Assembly: GCA_902605865.1 (NCBI GenBank)
Contig: CACLEJ010000003.1
Coordinates: 62,001 to 126,000, forward strand
Source of the DNA: an uncultured Pelagibacteraceae bacterium
GTDB lineage: Bacteria > Pseudomonadota > Alphaproteobacteria > Pelagibacterales > Pelagibacteraceae
Direction of reading: 5' to 3'
Length of the DNA: 64,000 nt
Below the pieces are notes generated by a model, which saw nothing but the letters and a program-made list of their open reading frames with translations, was not told the origin of the DNA and did not search any database. Shown here piece after piece: positions 17,137-26,061 of the stretch. The position numbers and the translations under genes were made by a program. The first letter of the stretch is position 1, and each line of letters begins with the position of its first letter.

Positions 17137-18510
17137 TTAATTTAAATCGAAAATTTTACCAGGATTCATTATATTATTTACATCTATTGATCGTTTAATA
17201 GATTTCATAACGGGTACATTATCTGGATGTTCTCTAAGTAAGTAATGTTTTTTTTGAAGTCCTATACCATGTTCTCCAGTTATAGTTCCTTCAAGTTCAA
17301 GAGCTTTATTAATTAAATCATCGCTATATTGTCTTATTCTTTTTTGTTTATCTTCATCATCTGGATCATAAAGAACTATAGAATGAAAATTTCCATCACC
17401 AACATGGCCTACCATTGGAGCGATTAGCCCCAACTTTTGCACTTCTTTTTCTGCCCAAGAAATACACTCAACTAATCTAGAGATTGGTACACAAACATCT
17501 GTTGAATAAACTTTCATATCATGTCCCAAAGCTTTTACAGAATAGTAAACGTCATGTCGTGCTTTCCATAATTTTTTTTGCTCCTCAGGAGAAGACGCCC
17601 ATTGAAAATCACTTCCACCATTACTTTTTGAAATTTCTTCTACAATTCCTATATTTTCGTTATTTGAAGCTTCACTTCCATGGAATTCAAAAAATAGAGT
17701 AGGTGACGCTTTTATATTATCTAATTTAGAGTACTTAATACTAATCTCCATTTGATCTTTATTAAGCATTTCAATTCTTGCAATTGGAACACCATACTGA
17801 ATAACTTCTTGAGAAGCTTTTACTGCAGAGTCTAAATCTGGAAAATAACAAACCGCACTCATTATGCTTTCAGGTATTGGTGATAATCTTAATTGTACCT
17901 CAGTAATTATTCCAAGTGTTCCCTCTGAACCTATAAATAAATTTGTTAGATTATATCCAGCTGAAGTTTTTTTTGTTCTAGCTCCTGTTTTAATAATATC
18001 TCCATTTGGAAGAACAACTGTAAGACCTGAAATTACAGTTCTCATAGTTCCATATTTAACAGCCATTGTTCCTGAAGCTGACGTTGCTGCCATTCCACCA
18101 AGAGCGGCATCCGCACCTGGATCTATTGGAAAGAAAACTCCATCCTCTCTTAAATATTCATTTAATTGTTTTCTTGTAACATTTGCTTGAACTCTACAAT
18201 CAAAGTCTTCCGCATTAACACTTAAGACCTTATTCATTTTTTCTAAAGAAATTGTTATTCCGTTTTGATTTCCAACAACGTGGCCTTCTAAAGAAGTGCC
18301 AGTACCAAAAGGAACAACTGGTATTTTGTGTTCATTACATAGTTTTAATAACTGAGAAACTTCTTCGTTAGTTTCTGGAAAGACTACAGCTTTTGATAGT
18401 ACTGGATCGTATGTGTCTTCGCCTCTAGCATAGTTTGAGCGAGTAGACTCTGAAGTTGAAAATCTACCGTCAAAAATTTTTTTTAATTCTGTCTGAACTG
18501 TCTCATTCAT
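17137..18510 (-). CDS. FAD-linked oxidase, GlcD / D-lactate dehydrogenase type
   Basis: Flavoprotein of the VAO/PCMH family that oxidises D-2-hydroxy acids (glycolate, D-lactate, D-2-hydroxyglutarate). The FAD-binding segment is PVVPFGTGTSLEGHVVG near residues 70-86, followed by GGMAATSASG. The C-terminal domain has the conserved metal and substrate motif GHVGDGNFHSIV and the closing TGEHGIGLQKK, ending MNPGKIFDL. The frame opens two codons earlier at a TTG, but the ATG at 18510 (MNETVQTEL) is preferred. No GlcE or GlcF homologue follows, so it is more like single-subunit LDHD/DLD than the three-subunit glycolate oxidase. Confidence 0.9.
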   Translation of the reverse strand: MNETVQTELKKIFDGRFSTSESTRSNYARGEDTYDPVLSKAVVFPETNEEVSQLLKLCNEHKIPVVPFGTGTSLEGHVVGNQNGITISLEKMNKVLSVNAEDFDCRVQANVTRKQLNEYLREDGVFFPIDPGADAALGGMAATSASGTMAVKYGTMRTVISGLTVVLPNGDIIKTGARTKKTSAGYNLTNLFIGSEGTLGIITEVQLRLSPIPESIMSAVCYFPDLDSAVKASQEVIQYGVPIARIEMLNKDQMEISIKYSKLDNIKASPTLFFEFHGSEASNNENIGIVEEISKSNGGSDFQWASSPEEQKKLWKARHDVYYSVKALGHDMKVYSTDVCVPISRLVECISWAEKEVQKLGLIAPMVGHVGDGNFHSIVLYDPDDEDKQKRIRQYSDDLINKALELEGTITGEHGIGLQKKHYLLREHPDNVPVMKSIKRSIDVNNIMNPGKIFDLN

Positions 18511-18547
18511 AATCAAATATTACAAAAATTTTTGTTAAAAATACAGC

Positions 18548-19714
18548 CTATTTAGAAAGCATCTTGCCTATGTTTTCTAAAGCCTGCTGTATATTATCTC
18601 TAGATGCGGCAAAACTAAACCTTACGTAGTCTTGGCAAGTTTGACCAAAAGCTGTTCCTGGCACAATAGCTACGCCTGCTTCATGCATCGCTTTTTTGCA
18701 AAATTCTGCACCAGACATTCCAGTTCCTTTAACATTTGGAAAAGCATAAAAAGCTCCACCTGGTAGACTACATTCTATTCCAGGTAAATCATTCAAACCT
18801 TTATGAATTAAATTTCTTCTTAAGGTGAATTTATCTAACATGTCATTAATTGAATCATCTGGACCATCTAATGCTGCTATACCAGCAAATTGTGCTGCTG
18901 CATTTACGCAAGATACACTATTGATGAGCAATTTATTTACATGCGCAACCATTTCTTTAGGCCAATAACTCCATCCTAATCTCCAACCTGTCATTGAATA
19001 AGCTTTACTCCAACCTTCTAAAACAATTAATCTATCCTTTAATGCTTCGTAATGAAAAAATGATGGCATTTCTTTATAGTCAAAAATTTGTCTACTATAA
19101 ATTTCATCACTTAAGATCGTAACATGGGGATGTTTTTCCAATTCTTTTGCAAAATAATCTATTACTGATTTTTCGACAAAACTACCTGTAGGGTTATTTG
19201 GATTAATTAAAATTAACAATCTAGTTTTATCAGTAATTAAAGACAATATTTTATCTGGATCAAATTTAAGATCTTTATCTTCAGTAAGATCATATGGCAC
19301 TGGGGTAGAACCAGTATAATTTATCATTGACTCATAAATTGGGAAGGCAGGTGTGGGATGAATTATTTCTGCTCCTGGTTCACCAAAACATTGAATTGCA
19401 TAACTCATTGTCGGCTTTCCACCTGGCATAATTAAAATTCTTTCAGCATCTATAGTCGCATCATATCGTTTTTTTATCCATCTTGTTACGGCTTCTCTAC
19501 ACTCTGGAATTCCGTTTGACATTACATATCCGTGATGACCGTCGTCTAAAGCTTTTTTTGCTGCTTCGACTACATGTTTTGGTGTTTTAAAATCTGGTTG
19601 ACCTAATCCCAAATGAATCATTGGGTGTCCTTTTGCTTCTAATGCTTTAGCTTCTGCTAGTACACTGAATGCAGACTCTGTTCCTAAATTTTCTAAATTT
19701 TTTGCAAGTTTCAT
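18548..19714 (-). CDS. class I/II pyridoxal-phosphate aminotransferase
   Basis: A fold-type I aminotransferase of 388 residues. The N-terminal GLGQPDFKTP, NPNNPTGS, the aspartate in ILSDEIYSRQ, and the PLP-lysine motif SKAYSMTGWRLGW near residues 235-247 are all present. The late Arg in YVRFSFAASRDNI binds the substrate carboxylate. The motif set fits the aspartate/aromatic/alanine aminotransferase group, but exact substrates cannot be read. Its neighbours suggest it converts a 2-oxoacid such as glyoxylate or pyruvate to an amino acid, or the reverse. Same strand as the oxidases, with spacers of 31 and 66 bases. Confidence 0.9.
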   Translation of the reverse strand: MKLAKNLENLGTESAFSVLAEAKALEAKGHPMIHLGLGQPDFKTPKHVVEAAKKALDDGHHGYVMSNGIPECREAVTRWIKKRYDATIDAERILIMPGGKPTMSYAIQCFGEPGAEIIHPTPAFPIYESMINYTGSTPVPYDLTEDKDLKFDPDKILSLITDKTRLLILINPNNPTGSFVEKSVIDYFAKELEKHPHVTILSDEIYSRQIFDYKEMPSFFHYEALKDRLIVLEGWSKAYSMTGWRLGWSYWPKEMVAHVNKLLINSVSCVNAAAQFAGIAALDGPDDSINDMLDKFTLRRNLIHKGLNDLPGIECSLPGGAFYAFPNVKGTGMSGAEFCKKAMHEAGVAIVPGTAFGQTCQDYVRFSFAASRDNIQQALENIGKMLSK

Positions 19715-19780
19715 AATTTTATTTTTTAAAAAAAGAAAAACTAACTGAAAAGATTTAATATGTCTATTAATTAAAATTTT

Positions 19781-20932
19781 TTATCTTCTATAAATGATTT
19801 TGGACTCATCTAAGTCTCTTATACTTTTGCATCCCATCAATATCATGTTACGTCTTATTTCATCATGCATATTTTGAAGTAATCTTTCTACTCCTTGTTG
19901 GCCACCAGCCCCTAAACTAAACAAAAATGCTTTACCAAAACTACAAGCTGTCGCACCCGCTGCTAATGCTTTAAGAACATGCGTCCCTCTTCGAACTCCA
20001 CCATCTAAAATTACCTCTAATTTATCTCCTACAGCATCTCTGATAGCTTTTACTTGATCAAAAGGAGATCTAGACCCATCAAGTTGTCTTCCACCATGGT
20101 TTGATATCATTATAGCTGTACATCCTATATCTATTGCTCTTTTAGCATCATCAACTGACATAACTCCTTTAAGTGCAATTGGACCATCCCATTTTTTTAT
20201 ACAATATTCTGCATCTTTCCAATTCATGGCAGGATCATATTGCTCATTTATATATCCCATGACAGATTGGGCAATATTTGTACCCTTATCAACTTTATCT
20301 TTAAGATTTGCTAATTCAAATTTCTTATGCGTAAAATAGTTAAACACCCACTTAGGTCTCATGGCAAAACTCATTAAACTATCTAAAGTAAATTTTGGTG
20401 GAGTTGTAAAACCTGTTCTATGATCTCTTTCTCTATTTCCAGCAACAATAGTATCGACTGTAATACACATTCCATTGAAGTTTGCTCTTTTACATCTATC
20501 AATTAAATCATTAGTTATAGATTGGTCCTTATGAATATATAACTGGAATATTTTTGGACCACTTGAAAGATTTGCAATTTCTTCAATCGAAAAAGATGCC
20601 ATAGTAGACATGCTGTATATTGTTCCAAATTTTTCCGCAGCACGTGCAGAAGCTTTATCTCCATCTGGGTGATATAAACTTTGCATAGCGGTAGGTGATA
20701 AAAAAATTGGCATATCCATCTTTGTTCCAAAAACCTCTGTTTTTAAATCAGGTTCACCAACACTATTTAAAATATTTGGAATTAGATCACAGTCATTAAA
20801 TGAATCAGTATTTCTATTCATTGTAACTTCATCGTCTGCTCCTCCGTCTATATAATGAAAAATAGGTGCAGGAAGTTTTTTTTTTGCTAACTTTCTAAAG
20901 TCATCAAAGTTATAGCAATTGCTTAAACTCAT
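19781..20932 (-). CDS. FMN-dependent 2-hydroxyacid dehydrogenase (LldD family), copy 2
   Basis: A TIM-barrel flavoprotein of 383 residues that oxidises L-2-hydroxy acids such as L-lactate, glycolate or mandelate. The N-terminal FHYIDGGADDE, the FMN region LSPTAMQ, and the active-site SNHGGRQLDGSRSPFDQ, with the catalytic His and Arg near residues 279-283, are intact. The phosphate site ILDGGVRRGTHVLKALA is also intact. It is a clear paralogue of the gene directly upstream, of identical length and sharing most motifs, and overlaps it by one base. It presumably passes electrons to the quinone pool; the substrate is not readable. Confidence 0.92.
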   Translation of the reverse strand: MSLSNCYNFDDFRKLAKKKLPAPIFHYIDGGADDEVTMNRNTDSFNDCDLIPNILNSVGEPDLKTEVFGTKMDMPIFLSPTAMQSLYHPDGDKASARAAEKFGTIYSMSTMASFSIEEIANLSSGPKIFQLYIHKDQSITNDLIDRCKRANFNGMCITVDTIVAGNRERDHRTGFTTPPKFTLDSLMSFAMRPKWVFNYFTHKKFELANLKDKVDKGTNIAQSVMGYINEQYDPAMNWKDAEYCIKKWDGPIALKGVMSVDDAKRAIDIGCTAIMISNHGGRQLDGSRSPFDQVKAIRDAVGDKLEVILDGGVRRGTHVLKALAAGATACSFGKAFLFSLGAGGQQGVERLLQNMHDEIRRNMILMGCKSIRDLDESKIIYRR

Positions 20933-22083
20933 TATACTCTAAATCTTAAGTTACTTCTGTTTAGGTCACTGATTTTTGTGCAACCCATTAGTTTCATATC
21001 TCGTTGCAGTTCAGTTTTATATTGATTTAGTGCTCTTTCCACTCCTGCTTGACCTGCTGCAGCTAAAGCATAAAGATAAAGTCTTCCGCCTGAACAAGCT
21101 TTAGCACCTAAGGATAATGCTTTTAGCATATGAGTTCCTCTGTGAATTCCGCCTTCACATATAACATCAAGTTTATCACCAACAGCATCAACAATTTCTG
21201 CAAGTTGATCAAAAGGAGACCTAGAACCATCAAGTTGTCTTCCTCCATGATTTGAAACCATAATTCCAGTGCAACCAATATCTACAGCTTTTTTTGCATC
21301 TTCAACACTCATAATACCCTTAAGAGCAAAATGGCCACCCCATTGAGAACAAAGTTTTTCTGCATCTTTCCAATTCATAGATTGGTCTAACATAGTAGAA
21401 AAATAACTCCCAATTGATGAGTTAGTGCTTGTACCTTCTTTCACAAAATCTTGAAGGTGAGGTAATTCAAATTTACCTTTAGTCAGATAGTTTATTCCCC
21501 ACATAGGCTTAGTAGCAAAACTAAACAAGCTTGATAAGGTTAATTTAGGTGGAGATGTAAAACCAGTTCTCAAATCTCTTTCTCGGTTTCCACCTGTAAT
21601 AGTATCTACCGTCAAAGCCATTACATCGAATTTTGCTGCCTTAGCTCTCTCTAAACAAGAGTCATTCAAGCCTCTATCTTTGTGGAAATAAAACTGAAAC
21701 ATCTTAGGCGTATCAATCATAGCAGAAATTTCTTCTACGCTAACTGTAGCCAAAGCTGAAACACCAAACATAGTATTAAATTTTTTAGCTGCTTTTCCAA
21801 CTGCTCTTTCACCATCATAGTGAAAAAGTCTTTGTAATGCAGTTGGTGCTAAGTAAAATGGTAAGTCTAATTTTTTTCCAAATATTGTTGTTGAAAGATC
21901 AACATTTTCAACTCCTCTTAAAACATTTGGAACTAAATCAACATCATCAAAAGCACTAGTATTTCTAGCGTAGGTTATTTCATCATCTGCAGCACCGTCA
22001 ATGTAATGAAAAATCGGAGAAGGTAATTTTTTTTTAGCTAATTTTCTAAAATCACCAAAATTATGGCAGTCGTTAAGTTTCAT
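20932..22083 (-). CDS. FMN-dependent 2-hydroxyacid dehydrogenase (LldD family), copy 1
   Basis: First of the tandem pair, 383 residues. It shows FHYIDGAADDEITY at the N-terminus, APTALQRLFH in the FMN region, the active-site SNHGGRQLDGSRSPFDQ, and CEGGIHRGTHMLKALS at the phosphate site. Copy 2 has Asp-Gly-Gly-Val-Arg-Arg in this last stretch where copy 1 has Glu-Gly-Gly-Ile-His-Arg; such changes may separate substrates. The two copies differ most around residues 190-225, a region that in this family covers the active-site lid (from memory). The N-terminal MKLNDCHNFGDFRKLAKKKLP is almost shared with copy 2, supporting duplication. Confidence 0.92.
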   Translation of the reverse strand: MKLNDCHNFGDFRKLAKKKLPSPIFHYIDGAADDEITYARNTSAFDDVDLVPNVLRGVENVDLSTTIFGKKLDLPFYLAPTALQRLFHYDGERAVGKAAKKFNTMFGVSALATVSVEEISAMIDTPKMFQFYFHKDRGLNDSCLERAKAAKFDVMALTVDTITGGNRERDLRTGFTSPPKLTLSSLFSFATKPMWGINYLTKGKFELPHLQDFVKEGTSTNSSIGSYFSTMLDQSMNWKDAEKLCSQWGGHFALKGIMSVEDAKKAVDIGCTGIMVSNHGGRQLDGSRSPFDQLAEIVDAVGDKLDVICEGGIHRGTHMLKALSLGAKACSGGRLYLYALAAAGQAGVERALNQYKTELQRDMKLMGCTKISDLNRSNLRFRV

Positions 22084-22086
22084 GAA

Positions 22087-22626
22087 TTAATAATTAGTGA
22101 TTTTAAAGTTAATTAAAATTGAGTCACTGCCTGGATTTGTCTCACCAATATCGGCATTTGAAATATGATTCCAGGTCAAGCCAATAAATGAATATTTTGA
22201 TAAATAATAATTTAGTTCTATTTCGCTTTTAAATTGTATAGGGAAACCCATATCCTTACCTTGATCAAATTCTTGATAAAGGCCAACACTAAAACTTGGT
22301 ACTAACGAAAAATTTTCATTTAAATTAATGCTTTTTTGTAATCCTGTGGAAGCGTAAATCGCATATTCATCTCTTCTCGCTGGTTCTCCTTCACCACTAA
22401 AGAAGTTATTTTTATCAGTAAGAGCATAGAATTCATATATTTGTGAAAGTTGTCCTAAGGCAGGAATATTGAAATTTTTATCTGTTACATTCTTAATACT
22501 AAGAGCCAGTCCACCTGTTTCATGTTTATAATCAAAATGACCCACCTTATAATATAACTGATCAGTAGCGTTTGAAGCTGTAATTGTAAAAAGTAATATA
22601 TAAAGAATTTTTAGGGAAAATTTCAT
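22087..22626 (-). CDS. PagL-like lipid A 3-O-deacylase (acyloxyacyl hydrolase)
   Basis: A 179-residue outer-membrane protein with an N-terminal signal peptide (FSLKILYILLFTITASNA), and beta-strand-like alternation through to the end. The motif GLTWNHISNADIGETNPGSD near residues 153-172 matches the PagL active site (HxSNAxx, with a late acidic residue), where His and Ser are catalytic. The acidic residue appears as Asp. Pseudomonas PagL removes the 3-O acyl chain of lipid A. The gene lies four bases after lldD copy 1 start and 17 bases before the ccmH end, so it may be read with the ccm operon. Confidence 0.82.
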   Translation of the reverse strand: MKFSLKILYILLFTITASNATDQLYYKVGHFDYKHETGGLALSIKNVTDKNFNIPALGQLSQIYEFYALTDKNNFFSGEGEPARRDEYAIYASTGLQKSINLNENFSLVPSFSVGLYQEFDQGKDMGFPIQFKSEIELNYYLSKYSFIGLTWNHISNADIGETNPGSDSILINFKITNY

Positions 22627-22643
22627 AACTATAGTTTGTATAT

Positions 22644-23006
22644 CTACTTTATAGATACTTTTCTAATAATTAAAATAGCTCCAAAAACAAACAAAAATAA
22701 AGGCAAAACCCAAAGCAATATAGTATTTTTTTTAATTTCTGGATCATAAACGATCCACTCTCCAAATTTAATCTTAAGAAAGTTGTAAATCTCTTCATCG
22801 TTTTTTCCTTCATCAATTTTGTTTTTAATTAAAATTTTCATACTTAAAGCAAAGTCTGATTGAGAGTCATAAACTGATTGGCCTTGGCAAATTAAACATC
22901 TCAAATTTTTTGAAATTTTATCAACCTTTTCAGAATTAGCTGCATAGGAAAAATTAAAAAAACTAATTAAGTAAACTATTGTAAGTATTAAAATTTTAAT
23001 TTTCAT
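22644..23006 (-). CDS. ccmH: cytochrome c maturation protein CcmH
   Basis: Thiol-redox component of System I that keeps apocytochrome c reduced. A signal peptide is followed by LRCLICQGQSVYDSQS near residues 35-50, with the conserved LRCxxCQ pair. A C-terminal membrane anchor (ILLWVLPLFLFVFGAILII) completes it. At 120 residues it is the short CcmH/CycL form without the TPR CcmI domain. It overlaps ccmG by 11 bases. No ccmI follows; PagL-like comes next. Confidence 0.96.
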   Translation of the reverse strand: MKIKILILTIVYLISFFNFSYAANSEKVDKISKNLRCLICQGQSVYDSQSDFALSMKILIKNKIDEGKNDEEIYNFLKIKFGEWIVYDPEIKKNTILLWVLPLFLFVFGAILIIRKVSIK

Positions 23007-23529
23007 TTTTTATTAACATTTTTAGTTCAGCAAATTTTTGATCATCTAGTGGACCTATATATTTTTTTAAAATGGTTCTAGACTTATTATTGATAAGAAT
23101 AGTTTCAGGCACACCATATGCACCTAGTTCAATTGAATTCACTCCAGAAGGATCAACTATTATTTTAGAATAAGGATTGCCTAATTCTTTAATAAATTTT
23201 TTTGCATTGATCTCGTTATCTTTATAATTAATTCCAATTATATTTAATTTATTTGATGAGTTTAAGTTTAAAAGAAAAGGATGTTCATCTCTACAGGGTA
23301 AACACCATGAAGCCCAAATATTAATTATTGTAAAATCTTTATCGTCTACCAATTCATTTAATGTTGTTTCTTCATTAGAATAAAGAAACTTAGCTTTAAA
23401 GTTAAAGTCAATTTTACTTGAGTTTAAATCAGGTGAATAATTATTTGTCTTATTTAAACCTTTTAGCAAGGTAAAAAAACTTAAAATAACTAAAAAAACT
23501 AATGCAATTAACTTAATATTTTTAATCAT
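22996..23529 (-). CDS. ccmG: thiol:disulfide oxidoreductase CcmG/DsbE
   Basis: Membrane-anchored thioredoxin-like protein of 177 residues, facing the periplasm. One N-terminal helix (IKLIALVFLVILSFFTLL) is followed by a thioredoxin fold with WASWCLPCRDEHPF around residues 70-83; the CLPC pair is the redox site. GVPETILIN carries the cis-Pro-side loop, and IGPL ends the domain, as usual for CcmG. It reduces apocytochrome c or CcmH during haem attachment. Overlaps ccmF by eight bases. Confidence 0.96.
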   Translation of the reverse strand: MIKNIKLIALVFLVILSFFTLLKGLNKTNNYSPDLNSSKIDFNFKAKFLYSNEETTLNELVDDKDFTIINIWASWCLPCRDEHPFLLNLNSSNKLNIIGINYKDNEINAKKFIKELGNPYSKIIVDPSGVNSIELGAYGVPETILINNKSRTILKKYIGPLDDQKFAELKMLIKNEN

Positions 23530-25393
23530 TTTTTTTTACAATACTCAATATGCCTCCAAATGAAATTAGTATTACTGATATCCAAATCCATATCATAAAA
23601 GGTTTAATTTGATACCTTACATTATAAAATCCATCATTTTTTAATATATTAAATACTAAAAAATTATCTGAGAATAGAGTTGACTCTATGTCAGCCTCAC
23701 TCGTTATTGTCTGTGGCTGATCATAAACTCTAATTTCTGGTTTTAAATTAATCGAATTATTTTTATCAGTAATTTTAAAATTTGCCTCTAGAGATTGATA
23801 ATTTTTGCCTTCATTTGTTTTGAGACTCTCAAACTTTATAATTTTATTTAAAAATTTCCTCTCATCACCAACTTTCATATTAGATGAGTATTCTTTTGCA
23901 AGAACTCCATTGACCAAAACACTTAAAATAAACAGACTAAAACCAAAGTGGGAAATTTTTTGAGATAAATTCGTTTTTTTTATGGAAAAATCTTTAATTG
24001 TAACCAAAAAAAGAAAGAAACTAGCTATAAAAAGTGGAAGTGAAAGTAGATAGGAAACTTCAATTTTTTTTAAAAAAATGTAACAAATTATTATTGAAAT
24101 AATAAAAAATAGAAGTTGCTGCGAATTAATTTTAGTTATTTTATCTTTAATCCACTTTAGATTTGGTCCAATTGCCATAAAAAATAAAAAAGGGATCATA
24201 AAAGGTACAATTAATTTATGATAAAATGGAGGGCCAACTGAAATTTTATCATTGTTTACTACTTCTAGAAATATTGGGTAAACGGTACCAATTAAAACAA
24301 CTGATAAAAAAAACATCATGAACAAGTTATTCATCAGAACAGCTGTTTCTTTGCTCACAAGATAAGTTTTTACAGAATTATTTTTGATTTTATTTTGGTA
24401 GAAAAAATAAATAAAAATAGACAAGGTAATTAGTATAAACAAAAAACATAGAATAAAAACTCCCCTTGAAGGATCATTTGCAAAAGTATGTATCGAATTT
24501 AAAATACCTGATCTTACTAAAAATGTTCCGCTCATACTTAGGGAGAAAGTAGTAATTGATAAGATTACTGCCCAAGAATGAAATATTTCTCTTTTTTCTA
24601 AAATTAAAATAGTATGAAACAAAGCTGTTAAACAAAACCATGGCATAAGTGATACATTTTCAACTGGATCCCAAAACCAAAAACCTCCCCATCCCAGTTC
24701 ATAGTAAGCCCATATAGATCCTAATAAAATTCCAATTGATAAAAAAATCCATGAAATTAGTACCCAATTCTTTATGTGTTTGGCCCAAGTTTTATTTACT
24801 GAACCTGATATCAAAGCTCCGAGTGAAGAAGAAAAAATAATAGATGTTCCAACGTATCCTAAATACAATATTGGTGGATGAATTGCTAAAGCAGGGTCTT
24901 GAAGTATTGGATTTAAACCAGTTCCTTCATTTGGAATAGGAAACAAATTTGTAAAAGGATTTGAAGTAAAAAGAATAAATAATAAAAATCCTAAAATTAT
25001 TATTTCCTGAAAAAATAAAGTAAGAATCCTATATTTGCTTGAAAGATTTTTTGAAGTGATTGTAAAAATAAATAAAAAAATTGTTAATACCAACAACCAT
25101 AGGAGTAAGCTTCCCTCATGGTTTCCCCAAGTGCCTGAGACTTTATAGAAAAAAGGTTTAGTGGTATGAGAGTTATTATATACTGTCTCATTACTAAAAT
25201 CTGAAGTTATAAATGCTGCAATAAGAGCAATAAAACTTATTATAATCATTAATGATTGAATTGAGATAAGTGAAAAAATTTTCCCACTAATGTTAACATT
25301 GGTCCTATTTAATAATATTGGAGACTGAATAATTATTAAAATTGAGGATAACAAAGCTATATAAAGTGAATAATTTCCAATTTGATTTAGCAT
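23522..25393 (-). CDS. ccmF: haem lyase subunit CcmF
   Basis: A large multi-pass protein of 623 residues that carries out covalent attachment of haem to apocytochrome c. The WWD haem-handling motif is explicit (WGGFWFWDPVENVSLMPW) near residues 232-249. PPILYLGYVG and LVRSGILNSIHTFA are the other conserved loops, with paired histidines expected to bind haem. It overlaps ccmE (stop/start share one base) and ccmG. The full ccmC-D-E-F-G-H run is the System I biogenesis order. Confidence 0.97.
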   Translation of the reverse strand: MLNQIGNYSLYIALLSSILIIIQSPILLNRTNVNISGKIFSLISIQSLMIIISFIALIAAFITSDFSNETVYNNSHTTKPFFYKVSGTWGNHEGSLLLWLLVLTIFLFIFTITSKNLSSKYRILTLFFQEIIILGFLLFILFTSNPFTNLFPIPNEGTGLNPILQDPALAIHPPILYLGYVGTSIIFSSSLGALISGSVNKTWAKHIKNWVLISWIFLSIGILLGSIWAYYELGWGGFWFWDPVENVSLMPWFCLTALFHTILILEKREIFHSWAVILSITTFSLSMSGTFLVRSGILNSIHTFANDPSRGVFILCFLFILITLSIFIYFFYQNKIKNNSVKTYLVSKETAVLMNNLFMMFFLSVVLIGTVYPIFLEVVNNDKISVGPPFYHKLIVPFMIPFLFFMAIGPNLKWIKDKITKINSQQLLFFIISIIICYIFLKKIEVSYLLSLPLFIASFFLFLVTIKDFSIKKTNLSQKISHFGFSLFILSVLVNGVLAKEYSSNMKVGDERKFLNKIIKFESLKTNEGKNYQSLEANFKITDKNNSINLKPEIRVYDQPQTITSEADIESTLFSDNFLVFNILKNDGFYNVRYQIKPFMIWIWISVILISFGGILSIVKKND

Positions 25394-25815
25394 TAATTAT
25401 TCTCTTTTATTGCCTCTTTCACCTCAGGTGGCATATAGTTTTCATCGTGTTTTGCTAATATTTTAACAGCAGTTAAAAAATTACGATCTTTTAAAAAACC
25501 TTCAGCTACAACTCCTTTTCCTTCTTCAAATAAATTTGGAACAGAGCCATTATAATTTACGATTAATTCATTCTTAAAATCTGTGATTACAAAATTAACT
25601 TCTGACTGGTTAACATTTATTGATTTTTCTTTAACCATTCCACCAACTCTTATTTTTTTTGATGTCAGATCTGTTAAATTTTTTATTTCAGTGGGTGATT
25701 TAAAATAAACAACATTTTCTTCAAGGGATTTAAAAACTAAAAATACAATTAAGATTAATGAAACAAATATAGATAAAATAAAGATGGCTCTTAGTTTAAC
25801 TTTTTTACCATACAT
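25393..25815 (-). CDS. ccmE: periplasmic haem chaperone CcmE
   Basis: A 140-residue, singly anchored OB-fold protein that holds haem covalently and passes it to CcmF. An N-terminal helix ([19 protein letters not shown]) precedes the OB domain. The haem-binding His lies in [11 protein letters not shown] near residue 123, matching the HxxxY form with a Tyr four residues later. Length and motif are normal. Twelve bases separate it from ccmD. Confidence 0.96.
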   Translation of the reverse strand: MYGKKVKLRAIFILSIFVSLILIVFLVFKSLEENVVYFKSPTEIKNLTDLTSKKIRVGGMVKEKSINVNQSEVNFVITDFKNELIVNYNGSVPNLFEEGKGVVAEGFLKDRNFLTAVKILAKHDENYMPPEVKEAIKENN

Positions 25816-25827
25816 GAAAATAAAAAG

Positions 25828-26061
25828 TTAAATTTTAGATGCGGATGAAGTAGCTAGTATTTCTTTATATGTCTCTTGTTTTTTTGCTATTTCAATCTTA
25901 TCAATTTCTAAACTCTCAAAACGTACTCTAAATTTCTTTTGTTCTTTAACTAATTGAAGTTTGATCACTGAATATAAAATACAGAAGCATGAAAGAGTAA
26001 ATACAAAAGAAGACCATACATAGAGACCGTAGCCATTCATGTATAAAACTTCATTAATCAT
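25828..26061 (-). CDS. ccmD: haem exporter accessory protein CcmD
   Basis: A small 77-residue protein with a single membrane helix (YVWSSFVFTLSCFCILYSVI) followed by a charged cytoplasmic tail, placed exactly between ccmC and ccmE. The opening MNGYGLYVWSSF is characteristic of CcmD (G-x-Y-V-W). It releases holo-CcmE from the CcmABCD complex. Six residues precede the MNGYG segment in frame, so the true start may be the internal ATG. It overlaps ccmC by four bases. Confidence 0.9.
   Translation of the reverse strand: MINEVLYMNGYGLYVWSSFVFTLSCFCILYSVIKLQLVKEQKKFRVRFESLEIDKIEIAKKQETYKEILATSSASKI

Noticed and set aside
7088-22083. Horizontally acquired island
   Set aside because: Base composition, tight spacing and codon style match the rest of the window; no integrase, tRNA or repeats border it.
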